Below, one piece after another: positions 49,657 to 57,435 of a DNA stretch of 64,000 nucleotides; position 1 is the stretch's first letter, and each line of letters opens with the position of its first letter. Source of the DNA: JAHFDS01 sp964593795 (GTDB taxonomy: Bacteria; Myxococcota_A; Polyangia; JAHFDS01); the NCBI GenBank assembly GCA_964593795.1, contig CAZQJC010000163.1, forward strand, positions 1-64,000. The letters are read 5' to 3'. The notes under the pieces are model-generated. The model ran no database searches and was not told the DNA's origin. It saw only the letters and a program-made list of their open reading frames with translations. Position numbers and translations under genes: made by a program.

Positions 49657-50088
49657 ATGATCCGAACGATCGCTCGCCTCGTCTTCCCGCTCGCCCTGCT
49701 CTGCGCCTTCGCGGCGCCCGCCCACGCCGACAAGAAGGACGACATCCGCAAGCTCCTGCGGCTGACGGGGTCGGGGGACCTCGGCAAGCAGGTCGCGACG
49801 CAGCTCCTCGGCACGTTCAAGGCGCAGAACCCGAAGGTCCCGCAGAAGTTCTGGGACGACTTCGCCAAGGAGATCAAGGCGGAGGATCTCATCGAGATGG
49901 TCGTGCCGATCTACGACAAGCACCTGTCGCACGAGGACATCAAGGTCGTCATCGCGTTCTACGAGACGCCGACCGGCAAGCGCTTCGTCAAGTCGCTGCC
50001 GCAGCTCACGCAGGAGTCGATGGCCGCGGGCCAGAAGTGGGGCATGGCGCTCGCGCAGAAGGTGGTCGACCGGCTGCAGAAGCAGTAG
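49657..50088 (+). CDS. Secreted DUF2059 protein
   Basis: A 143-residue protein from ATG 49657, with GGAGGGACCC upstream. A signal peptide (about 1-24, cut near AHA-D) precedes a single DUF2059 domain: RKLLRLTGSGDLGKQVATQ, FWDDFAKEIKAEDL, VPIYDKHLSHEDIKVVIAFYETPTGKRFV. The YxxPxGKxF motif is the hallmark of the family, whose function is unknown; it is periplasmic. It starts 29 bp after the DUF4139 gene, so the two may be co-transcribed. Confidence 0.93.
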   Translation: MIRTIARLVFPLALLCAFAAPAHADKKDDIRKLLRLTGSGDLGKQVATQLLGTFKAQNPKVPQKFWDDFAKEIKAEDLIEMVVPIYDKHLSHEDIKVVIAFYETPTGKRFVKSLPQLTQESMAAGQKWGMALAQKVVDRLQKQ

Positions 50089-50124
50089 GCGCGTTCGAGC
50101 CGCAGGGGGCCGGCTCCACCTCTC

Positions 50125-50260
50125 GAGGCGAGCGCAGCGAGCCGCAAGGGCGTAGCGAAGCGCAGCGAAGCGAAGACGCAGGGTGGGGGGCCCGCGAGCC
50201 TGTGGCGAGCGGGGGCGGGGCGGCGCGCCCCGCCTGGTGGCCGCCTCCTGAGGCGGCCAC
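50125..50260 (+). repeat. Dispersed intergenic repeat, copy C, with terminal hairpin
   Basis: Begins GAGGCGAGCGCAGCGAGCCG and keeps all blocks of copy A, ending in a perfect 10-bp hairpin (50237-50246 and 50251-50260, loop CCTG). It lies between the convergent DUF2059 and TRAP binding-protein genes. Confidence 0.85.
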
Positions 50261-50267
50261 TCGCAAC

Positions 50268-51257
50268 TCAGCGGCGCTCGATCGAATCGAGCAGCGCGCG
50301 GAGCTGAGGCGTCGCGCCGTGCCGCCACTCCGTCCGCACGGGCAGCGCGGCGCGGGTGAGGCCGGCGCGCACCGGCGGCGGCAGCGACGCGACCGTGACG
50401 CCCATGCCGCCCAGCTGCGAGAGCAGCGTCTGCTCGAGCTGGCGCACGCGCGCGTAGCTGTCCTTGCTGAGGTCACGGTCGTAGGCGAGGAGCTTCTGCG
50501 CGAGCGGCTTCGGGAGCTTGGCCACCGCGGACGGGCCGGCCACGATCACGCCTGCCTGGTACATGTGGCTCGTCAGCGTCAGGTGCTTGATCATCGGCAC
50601 CCAGCCCGCGGCGAGCATCCACACCACCGAGCCATCGAACGCATCGACGGTGCCGTCCTCGAGCGCGCGCGCGACGGCGGGCAGGCCGATCGGGTGGTGC
50701 TTGACGCCGAGCAGATCCCAGAGGCGCGCGTGGAGCGGCGAGGGCTGCGAGCGCAGGCGCAGGCGGCGCAGGTCGGCCAGGCTCTGGACGGGGGCCTTGC
50801 TGCCGATGTGGCGGAAGCCGACGTCGGTGGTCCCCAGGACACGGTAGGCGCGCTGTGCGATCGCCTTGCCCAGGGCCGGCAGCGCGCGCCCGAGCGCCCG
50901 GTCCACCTCGGCGAGGTCGGCGAAGAGGAACGGCATCTCGAGGACGCCGAGCTCGGGCAGGGCATCGACCAGCGACGAGGAGCTGCCTGCGTAGATGTCG
51001 AGCTTTCCGCGCTGGAGCTGCTGCGCCGTCTCGAGCTCCTCGCCGAGGAGGCCCGAGAAGAAGAGCTTGATGCGGACCTGACCCTTCGAGGCCTTCTCGA
51101 TGCTGCTCGCCATCTGCTGGCAGGCGTCGGCCCAGGGCGAGCCCTCGGGGGCCGTGCTGGCGAGGCGAAGGACGATCGACTCGCCGGCGCTCGCCTCGCC
51201 GGTCAGCAGGGCGAAGAGGGCGAGGGCGGCGGCCAGGCCGTGCCGCGGGCGAAACAT
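50268..51257 (-). CDS. TRAP transporter solute-binding protein (DctP family)
   Basis: A 329-residue protein from ATG 51257 with a signal peptide (cut near ASA-G). DctP-family features run throughout: LRLASTAPEGSPWADACQQMA, GQVRIKLFFSGLLGEELETAQQLQRGKLDIY, VLEMPFLFADLAEVDRAL, DGTVDAFDGSVVWM. The conserved arginine that binds ligand carboxylates is probably in LRRLRLRSQPSPLH. No DctQ or DctM membrane subunits lie nearby, so it is an orphan in this window. Ligand unknown. Confidence 0.9.
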   Translation of the reverse strand: MFRPRHGLAAALALFALLTGEASAGESIVLRLASTAPEGSPWADACQQMASSIEKASKGQVRIKLFFSGLLGEELETAQQLQRGKLDIYAGSSSSLVDALPELGVLEMPFLFADLAEVDRALGRALPALGKAIAQRAYRVLGTTDVGFRHIGSKAPVQSLADLRRLRLRSQPSPLHARLWDLLGVKHHPIGLPAVARALEDGTVDAFDGSVVWMLAAGWVPMIKHLTLTSHMYQAGVIVAGPSAVAKLPKPLAQKLLAYDRDLSKDSYARVRQLEQTLLSQLGGMGVTVASLPPPVRAGLTRAALPVRTEWRHGATPQLRALLDSIERR

Positions 51258-51276
51258 GCCCTCACCATAGCGGAAG

Positions 51277-52212
51277 TCAGCGCGTGAGCACGATTTCCCG
51301 CGTGGCGGACAGCTCGAAGGGGACGTCGCCCGTGGCGGTGCGGCGCAGGCCGCGCGTGCTCACCGTGAAGGAGTAGCTGCCCGGCGGGAAGGCGGCGCCC
51401 ATCGGGTTGTTCGTGTCGGAGGGGCCGGACCAGTTGCGGCCCATCCACTCGAGCGCGCCAGGAAACGAGCCCGGCTGGAGCGTGACGGGCGTGGTCGGCG
51501 GCGCGGGGCAAAGGCCGGTGTCGCAGAGGCAGTAGCGCTGGCCGTTGCCGCTCACCGAGGCGGCGATCGAGAGGCCGCTCGGGCCGGGGCGCTCGCACCC
51601 GCCGGCGTCCGAGGGCAGCGGGATCACGTCGGGCGTCGTCGCCGTGACGCGGACGGTGTAGGGCAGGCGCAGGCCCTGCGCCGCCTGCGCGAGCGTGAAC
51701 GTGCAGCCGAGGCCCTCGAAGGAGATCTCGACGGGTGGCGCGTTGGACGTGCCGGCTCCCGAGGCGCCGCAGGTGCGCGCGGCGTCGGGGGACGAGCCGC
51801 CGTCGCCGGGAGGGCCGCCGTCGCGGCCGCACGTCGGATCGGGGAAGGCCTCGAGGCGCGTCCAGACGCGGCTGCGGCATGACCAGAGGTTGCAGAACTG
51901 GCAGCGGTCGGAGCAGTCGGCCGGGCAGATGAGGCCCTCGGTGCTGCAGGGCTGGCCCTCGACGGGATTGCGGCACTCGGGGTTGGCGTCGACGGGATCG
52001 GTGGCGTCGAGGTCGCGCCGCGCATCGGGCCGGCGCGGGCCGTCCGGGACGCGGGGGCCGTCGGGGACGCGGGGGCCGTCGGGTCGGCTGGCGCCGTCGG
52101 GTCGGACGCCGCCGTCAGGCGGGGACGCGCCGTCGCGGCCGCCCGCTGGGAGCTTGTCGGAGCCGCAGCCGAGGAGGCCGGTCACGGCGAGGAGGAGCAG
52201 GGTCGTCCGCAT
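51277..52212 (-). CDS. Lipoprotein with Pro-Asp-Gly-rich linker, unknown function
   Basis: A 311-residue protein. I chose ATG 52212, which gives a compact signal peptide with lipobox LLGC; the frame opens at 52230. A repetitive linker (PDGPRVPDGPRRPD-like) runs to about residue 70. A Cys-rich segment follows (CRNPVEGQPC, CPADCSDRCQFCNLWSC), then a beta-rich C-terminal half (SFEGLGCTFTLAQAAQG, GSYSFTVSTRGLRR). I do not recognise a family. Likely surface-exposed. Confidence 0.78.
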   Translation of the reverse strand: MRTTLLLLAVTGLLGCGSDKLPAGGRDGASPPDGGVRPDGASRPDGPRVPDGPRVPDGPRRPDARRDLDATDPVDANPECRNPVEGQPCSTEGLICPADCSDRCQFCNLWSCRSRVWTRLEAFPDPTCGRDGGPPGDGGSSPDAARTCGASGAGTSNAPPVEISFEGLGCTFTLAQAAQGLRLPYTVRVTATTPDVIPLPSDAGGCERPGPSGLSIAASVSGNGQRYCLCDTGLCPAPPTTPVTLQPGSFPGALEWMGRNWSGPSDTNNPMGAAFPPGSYSFTVSTRGLRRTATGDVPFELSATREIVLTR

Positions 52213-52309
52213 GCGCGCCAGCGCTTGCACGCGGGGGACCAGCCGTGGTCGGCGAGATCTCGCGGGGATGGGCGGGATCCGGCGCGATCGGCGACACAGG
52301 GTGGCACGG

Positions 52310-53698
52310 TCAGCGGACGAACGTCGTCGCCGCGGCGGAGAGCGCGGGCGCGGCTGCGCACGTCGTCGCCGCCACGTGCTCGAGGCGCAGCGTGCTCGCG
52401 TCCGGCATGGCGACCAGCACCACGCCGGCGGGCGTCGTGAGCGGCGAGGCGCCGCGGGTGCGGCCCTGAGAGAAGCGCTCGTAGCAGTACGTCGCCCCCG
52501 GCCGGACGTCGGCGAAGTCGCGATTGACGACGCCGGTCGTCTCGAGCGGGAAGGTGTAGAGACCCATCCCGAGGCCGGGGATCGAGGTGCCGTTCGACAG
52601 CACCGGCTGCGACGGATCGACGTAGTCGTGCACCAGGGCCACGAAGGACGAGACCTCGGTGGTGTTGGTCAGCGTCTTGCCCGGGACGAACCAGTTGCCC
52701 TGGGCGGTGCCGGGCAGGTCCTGGACGTACGTGCCCCAGATCGGATCCGCGGTGCGACGGAGGCTGCCGTCGTAGGCGCCCACGCGGGGCTCGAGCGCGG
52801 CGCGCGTCTCGGGCGTGAAGAGCGGCACCGGCGAGGCGAAGTAGAGCCAGTCGCGGTTGTAGTGGGTGGGCTCGGCGAAGGCAGCGGGCGGCTGACGGAA
52901 GTCGACCATGCCGAAGTCGACACCGGCGGCCATGTCGCTCTGGCCCACGTCGTCGCCGCCCTGGAGCTCGAGCTGCATCGCGTAGTCGCACTTGCGGACG
53001 AGGCCGGAGCCGGCGCCGGTGTCGACGTCGAAGCAGGTCGGCTGGAGGTTCGACATCTCCGCGGCCACGCGCGACGACACCGCGCCGATGTGGTTGAAGA
53101 AGACGCGCACGTCGCGGCAGGCGTAGAAGTAGAGCGTGTAGGCCTTGTTTCCTGCGGGGAACGTGGACTCCTCGACGGTGGTGAGCCAGGCGTGACCGGG
53201 GGAGCGCACGGTGGCGGGGGCGGGCATGTCGCCGGGGAGCGAGCGCGCGAACGAGGAGTGCTTGGCGGGGAAGACGTGGATCGGCGGGGCGAGGAAGCCG
53301 AGCGCGCGGAAGCCGATGAAGCCGTCGAGGGGCAGCGGCAGCGTGTCGAAGAGCGGGCCGCTCGTGCACGCGGGGAAGCGCGGGTCGGGGCCGCCGTTCG
53401 TGCCCATCATGCCAGCCATGCCCATGCCGGCCATGCCCATGCCGGCGCCCCCTCGACCTGCGGCTCCTGCGGATCCCGCGGCACCGGCGGCACCGGCCGA
53501 GCCAGCGGCACCGGCGGAGCCGGCGGCACCGGCGGCACCAGCGCCACCCGCGCCACCCGCACCAGCGGAGCCCGCGGCACCAGCGGAGCCTGCGGCTCCA
53601 GCGGAGCCTGCGGCACCCGCGGCGCCTGCGTTGTCGGGGCGGGGCGTGCCGCCGCAGCCGAGGATCACGAGGATGCCGAGACCGAGGACGCTTCGCAT
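52310..53698 (-). CDS. Lipoprotein with Gly/Ala repeat linker
   Basis: A 462-residue protein from ATG 53698, with GGAAGGAG upstream. The lipobox is ILGC. A collagen-like low-complexity stretch of AGAAGSAG units runs to about residue 85, then GMGMAGMGMAGM. The globular part contains GFIGFRALGFLAPPIHVFPAKHS, which resembles the start of secreted M23-like domains, then YFYACRDVRVFFNHIGAVSS and a beta-rich remainder. The zinc motifs of active M23 peptidases are not clear, so activity is doubtful. Surface anchoring is the safest reading. Confidence 0.8.
   Translation of the reverse strand: MRSVLGLGILVILGCGGTPRPDNAGAAGAAGSAGAAGSAGAAGSAGAGGAGGAGAAGAAGSAGAAGSAGAAGAAGSAGAAGRGGAGMGMAGMGMAGMMGTNGGPDPRFPACTSGPLFDTLPLPLDGFIGFRALGFLAPPIHVFPAKHSSFARSLPGDMPAPATVRSPGHAWLTTVEESTFPAGNKAYTLYFYACRDVRVFFNHIGAVSSRVAAEMSNLQPTCFDVDTGAGSGLVRKCDYAMQLELQGGDDVGQSDMAAGVDFGMVDFRQPPAAFAEPTHYNRDWLYFASPVPLFTPETRAALEPRVGAYDGSLRRTADPIWGTYVQDLPGTAQGNWFVPGKTLTNTTEVSSFVALVHDYVDPSQPVLSNGTSIPGLGMGLYTFPLETTGVVNRDFADVRPGATYCYERFSQGRTRGASPLTTPAGVVLVAMPDASTLRLEHVAATTCAAAPALSAAATTFVR
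53440..53640 (-). repeat. Gly/Ala/Ser-coding low-complexity repeat
   Basis: Short GGC/GCA/AGC-type triplet-rich units encode the AGAAGSAG linker of the 52310-53698 lipoprotein. Such DNA is prone to slippage, so copy number may vary. Confidence 0.6.
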
Positions 53699-53789
53699 GG
53701 AGCTCTCCTTCCGCGCCCGCCGAGACGGGCGCACCGTGGTGCGTGAGCGATGGGAGTGGGCCGGCAGCGGGGCCGGCGGTGCCTTGGGG

Positions 53790-55772
53790 CTAGGGCGGAC
53801 GGCGGTCGGGTAAGATCGGCCGGTGGGCCCGCTCATCGTCCTCGCGCTCCTCGGGCCGGCCTCCGCGGAGGCGCTGTTCGCCGAGGCGCGCTACGAGGAC
53901 GCGATCGTGGCCGCGAACCGCGAGATCCGCGCGGGCGGGCTCGCGCGCGAGGCGCTCGCGGCGCGGCAGCGTGTGCTCGGCTGGTCGTACGTCGCCGCGG
54001 GCCAGCGCGAGGCCGCGCTGCACTCGTTCGGCCTCGCGATGACCCTCGATCCCGCGATGGACCTCCCGCCGGACGCGCCGCCCAAGGTGCTCGAGGCGTT
54101 CGTCGCCGCGCGCAGGCTCCACGGCGGCGTCGGGCTGCGGCTGCGCGCCCTGGCGCTCGCCAGCGCCGGTCGCTCGCTGGTGCTGCGCGTCGGGGTGGTC
54201 GGCGATCCGCTCGGGCTCGTGGCGACCATCCGCGCGCGCAGCCGGAGCGCCGGCGGTCCCTGGCGCGAGGTCCGCGGCGCCCCGGGGACGTCGATCGTGC
54301 TCGGCGACGCGGCGCGCGCCGAGTACTTCGTCGAGGGGCTCGACGCGCACGACAACGTGGCCGTCACGCTCGGCGACGAGCGGCGCCCGCTGGTCGCGCT
54401 GCTCGGGTCCGCGGCGCCGGACGAGGCGCCCGCGGTGCTGCCCTGGTCGCAGCGCGGCTGGTTCTGGCCGGCCGTCGTGGGCGGCCTCGTCGCGGTCGCC
54501 GGAGGCACGGTCTGGGCCCTCCGCGGGGGGGGCGACGATCGAGTGCCCCTGCAGTGGCAGCCGCCCGCCGTCCGGTGAGCGCGCGTCCGCCGAGCCCGCG
54601 CCGCCGTCCGCGCGGCCCGGCCCTCCGCACATCGAGGCGCCCGAAGGGGGCGGAATCGAGCCGAAATCCGCGGAAAATCGCTGCGCCGGCACACGCGCGC
54701 CGGACAGCGGAGGGATGGTGGCGAACGTGGCGTCGTAGGCCTCGCAGCCGCTCGCGGCCGGCGTGAACGTGGCGCCGCGGACCTCGAGGCAGAAGCGCTG
54801 GTCGATGGCTGGCGCGGTCGACGTGTCGGGCAGGAAGCGCCGCAGCGAGATGACGAGGTGCTGCAGCTCGCCCGGCGTGTCCGCGCGGGAGCGTCCAGCC
54901 GCCTCGGTCGTCATGAGCGCCGCCCCTCCGAGCGCGCCGTCGCGCTTGGCGATGCGGAGCCGGAACTCGTGGGTCCTCGCGTTGCCGATGAGCTCGGAGC
55001 GGCTCGAGAAGGCGAGCGTCGGCACGCCGGCGCGCGCGTAGCCCGAGGCGTGCGCGTACACGAGGCGGAGGTCGCTCGAGCATCCGTCGTAGCGCACGCG
55101 GAAGCCCTGTGAGATCGTGCGCGTCTCTCCGCGCACCTCGGGCATGTCGGGGTTGGGCTCGGCGTAGTCCTCGCCGTCGAGGAAGTGATACTCGAAGGGA
55201 TCGGCGCAGCTCGCGGGGGCGTCCGCGATCGGCGCGCGCCCGAAGAAGACGCGGCCGCCGGTGCGGCTCCGGAAGCTGCAGCGGTACACGCCCGTGTCGT
55301 CGAACGCGAAGAACGGCTGCTCGCCCTGCGCGTGCATCCACGGCATCTCGACGGCGGCGCCGGCGGGCACCGGCGTGCACGCGGTCGGCTCCCCCGCGCG
55401 ATCGAAGTGGCAGCCGTTGATCTCGTCGATGAGCCACTGCGCGTGGCCGACGAGCGCGTGGACGCGCGTGATCGGCGCGGTGCGCAGGTCGCTCGCGTCG
55501 CCGAGGACGTCGTAGAGCATGCGCTCGGCGTCGGCCCACTCGGGGGCGGGCGAGTAGCCCGAGCGGCGCGAGGCGCCCGGGGGCGCGAGGACGGGGCTCA
55601 CCTGGCGCGCGAGCGCCGCGATGTCGGGGAAGACGCCGGTGCGCGCGGGGGCGTCGGCCGGCGAGGGCGGCAGCGGCGCGTCCGGTGCGGGCGCGGCGGG
55701 TGCGATCACGCCGTCGCAGGCGGTGACGCTGGCGGCGAGCAGCCAGAGGCGGAGGCGGGGGTTCCTGCTCAA
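53790..55772 (-). CDS. Lipoprotein, unknown function; 3' part doubtful
   Basis: The open frame runs 660 residues from TTG 55772. The first part is convincing: signal peptide with lipobox VTAC, a Pro/Ala linker, then a globular domain to about residue 370 (HALVGHAQWLIDEINGCHFDR, FFAFDDTGVYRCSFRS, CADPFEYHFLDGED, FRLRIAKRDGALGG). After about residue 395 the sequence becomes Arg/Pro/Gly-rich and lies antisense to the better-supported gene at 53823-54578. The true stop is therefore probably near 54600-54700, perhaps hidden by a frameshift. I do not recognise the family. Confidence 0.6.
   Translation of the reverse strand: MSRNPRLRLWLLAASVTACDGVIAPAAPAPDAPLPPSPADAPARTGVFPDIAALARQVSPVLAPPGASRRSGYSPAPEWADAERMLYDVLGDASDLRTAPITRVHALVGHAQWLIDEINGCHFDRAGEPTACTPVPAGAAVEMPWMHAQGEQPFFAFDDTGVYRCSFRSRTGGRVFFGRAPIADAPASCADPFEYHFLDGEDYAEPNPDMPEVRGETRTISQGFRVRYDGCSSDLRLVYAHASGYARAGVPTLAFSSRSELIGNARTHEFRLRIAKRDGALGGAALMTTEAAGRSRADTPGELQHLVISLRRFLPDTSTAPAIDQRFCLEVRGATFTPAASGCEAYDATFATIPPLSGARVPAQRFSADFGSIPPPSGASMCGGPGRADGGAGSADARSPDGGRLPLQGHSIVAPPAEGPDRASGDRDEAAHDGRPEPAALRPGQHRGRLVRRRGPEQRDQRAPLVAERDGHVVVRVEPLDEVLGARRVAEHDRRPRGAADLAPGTAGAPAARADGRHEPERIADHPDAQHQRATGAGERQGAQPQPDAAVEPARGDERLEHLGRRVRREVHRGIEGHREAERVQRGLALARGDVRPAEHTLPRRERLAREPARADLAVRGHDRVLVARLGEQRLRGGRPEEREDDERAHRPILPDRRPP
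53823..54578 (+). CDS. Tetratricopeptide-like protein with C-terminal TM segment
   Basis: A 251-residue protein from GTG 53823. The first part is helical and TPR-like (AEALFAEARYEDAIVAANREI, GQREAALHSFGLAMTLDPAMD). The middle (about 105-190) is strand-rich. A TM segment lies near 217-238 (FWPAVVGGLVAVAGGTVWAL) with a short basic end. Third codon positions are almost all G or C in this frame, which supports it over the overlapping antisense frame. It probably sits in the inner membrane; function unknown. Confidence 0.75.
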   Translation: MGPLIVLALLGPASAEALFAEARYEDAIVAANREIRAGGLAREALAARQRVLGWSYVAAGQREAALHSFGLAMTLDPAMDLPPDAPPKVLEAFVAARRLHGGVGLRLRALALASAGRSLVLRVGVVGDPLGLVATIRARSRSAGGPWREVRGAPGTSIVLGDAARAEYFVEGLDAHDNVAVTLGDERRPLVALLGSAAPDEAPAVLPWSQRGWFWPAVVGGLVAVAGGTVWALRGGGDDRVPLQWQPPAVR

Positions 55773-55914
55773 GGGGTCCGTCCGGGCTCCTGTGCAAGCC
55801 TCCTGCCGTCGCGAAGCCCGCGGAAGCGCGTGGCCGCCGTGCGCCCCCGAGCCAGGGAGGCTCGCGGGGCGAGATCGCGGGTCTCGCGGCGTCGACGGGG
55901 CGTCTCGCGGAGGC

Positions 55915-57435
55915 TCATGGTCTGGCCGGTCGGATGACCTTGCGCTCCCCCGCCGCGACGTGGAAGCCGAGGGCGACCTGGATGCCCGCGCGTGGGTTCT
56001 GGAAGCGCACCCGGTGGGCGCCCGCGGGCACGGCCACGCCGGCGAGCGGCGTCTGACCGATCGACTTGCCGTCGAGCTCGACGTCGGCCCACGGCTGGAT
56101 GTCGAAGGTCACGAAGCCGGGACCGGCCGACTCGGCGGCGGGCGCGGGCGCGGCGGGCGCAGGCGTGCCCCGCGTCGAGGGGGCGTGCGGTGCCGGTGTC
56201 GGAGTCGCGCGCGCGGGATGCGCGCGGGCACGCGCGCGAGGCGATGGCGGCGCCGGCGCCTCCGGCTGCGGCGCGCCGAGGGCCACCGGTGTCGCGCTCG
56301 CGACCTCGGCCGGCGGGGGCGGCTCGCTCCGCGCGGGCGGCTCGTCGGGACCGCGCACAGCGGCCACGATCGCGAACGGCGCGATCACCCCGAGCGCGCC
56401 TGCGAGCCAGGGGCGCTCCGCGCGCGGGCGTGGGGCCGGCGGCGCGGGAGGCGGGAGCTCGGCGCGCGTGCCGGCCAGGGAGTCGATCCAGCGTGGCAAG
56501 TCTGCGCGCTCGGGGAACAGGTCGCGCGCGAGAGCGCCGAGATCGGCGGGCTCGTCGGGGCACGCCGGCGCGGCCGCCTCGAGCGCCTCGGCGAGCGCGC
56601 CACAGCCCGCGAAGCGGTCCTCCGGACGTGCGCAGAGCGCGCGCAGGATCGCGCGCTCGAGCGCCTCGGGCAGGTCGCCGCGGCGCTCGGACGGCGGGCG
56701 AGGGCGACACGCGTCCAGCGCACGCAGCACCTCGGGCTCGGTGCGGGCGGCAAACGGCGGCGCGCCCGTGACGAGCTCGTAGAGCACGCAGCCGAGCGCG
56801 AACACGTCGGAGCGGCCGTCGAGCGGCTCGCCGCGGGACTGCTCGGGCGACATGTACTGCAGCTTGCCGCGCAGGACGCCCGTGCGCGTGTGGTGCGAGG
56901 CGCCGCGGGCCTTGGCGATGCCGAAGTCGACCAGCGCGATCGCGCCGTCGAACGAGACGAGCAGGTTGTGCGGGCAGACGTCGCGGTGCACGACGCCGAG
57001 GCAGCGGCCGGCGTCATCGACGAGCGCGTGCGCGTGCGCGAGCGCCGCGGCCGCCTGGGCGCCGAGCCGGGCGGCGAGCGCGAGCGGGAAGTCCTCGCGC
57101 CGCGCGGCCATCGCCCGCGCGAGGACGTGCAGCGACACGCCGTGCACGAACGCCATCACGAGGACCGGGTCGGGCCCCGGCACGAGCTCGAAGGCCCGCA
57201 CGATTCGCGGGTGCGAGAGGCGCAGGGCGAGCCGCGCCTCGTCGAGGAAGAGCGCCACGGCCTCGGGATCGGACGCCACCTCGGGCAAGAGGCGCTTGAG
57301 GGCGACCAGGCGATCCTCGTGGCGACGCCGCGCGAGCCAGACCTCGCCCATCCCGCCTCGGCCGATGCGGCCGAGCACGTCGAACGGGGCCGGCGGGAAG
57401 CGGGCTTCGCTGGGCACCCGGTCGGATCGTATCAT
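55915..57435 (-). CDS. Ser/Thr protein kinase (HRDVCPHN type) with C-terminal PEGA domain
   Basis: A 506-residue protein from ATG 57435, overlapping the upstream stop by 4 bp (ATGA). Kinase domain: GRGGMGEVW, VALKRLL, then a catalytic loop reading HRDVCPHN instead of HRDLKPxN, DFGIAKA, and LQYMSPEQ. Myxobacterial kinases often have HRDVSPQN, so this is a variant of that group; the catalytic aspartate is kept but the usual lysine is not. A TM-like segment near 345-362 (WLAGALGVIAPFAIVAA) is followed by a Pro/Ala linker and a PEGA-like domain (VTFDIQPWADVELDGKSIGQTPLAG). It is coupled to the Cys-rich/kelch lipoprotein upstream. Confidence 0.9.
   Translation of the reverse strand: MIRSDRVPSEARFPPAPFDVLGRIGRGGMGEVWLARRRHEDRLVALKRLLPEVASDPEAVALFLDEARLALRLSHPRIVRAFELVPGPDPVLVMAFVHGVSLHVLARAMAARREDFPLALAARLGAQAAAALAHAHALVDDAGRCLGVVHRDVCPHNLLVSFDGAIALVDFGIAKARGASHHTRTGVLRGKLQYMSPEQSRGEPLDGRSDVFALGCVLYELVTGAPPFAARTEPEVLRALDACRPRPPSERRGDLPEALERAILRALCARPEDRFAGCGALAEALEAAAPACPDEPADLGALARDLFPERADLPRWIDSLAGTRAELPPPAPPAPRPRAERPWLAGALGVIAPFAIVAAVRGPDEPPARSEPPPPAEVASATPVALGAPQPEAPAPPSPRARARAHPARATPTPAPHAPSTRGTPAPAAPAPAAESAGPGFVTFDIQPWADVELDGKSIGQTPLAGVAVPAGAHRVRFQNPRAGIQVALGFHVAAGERKVIRPARP

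Noticed and set aside
52232..52309. Gap between two lipoprotein genes as a possible terminator or operator
   Set aside because: No convincing stem, T-run or repeat was seen.
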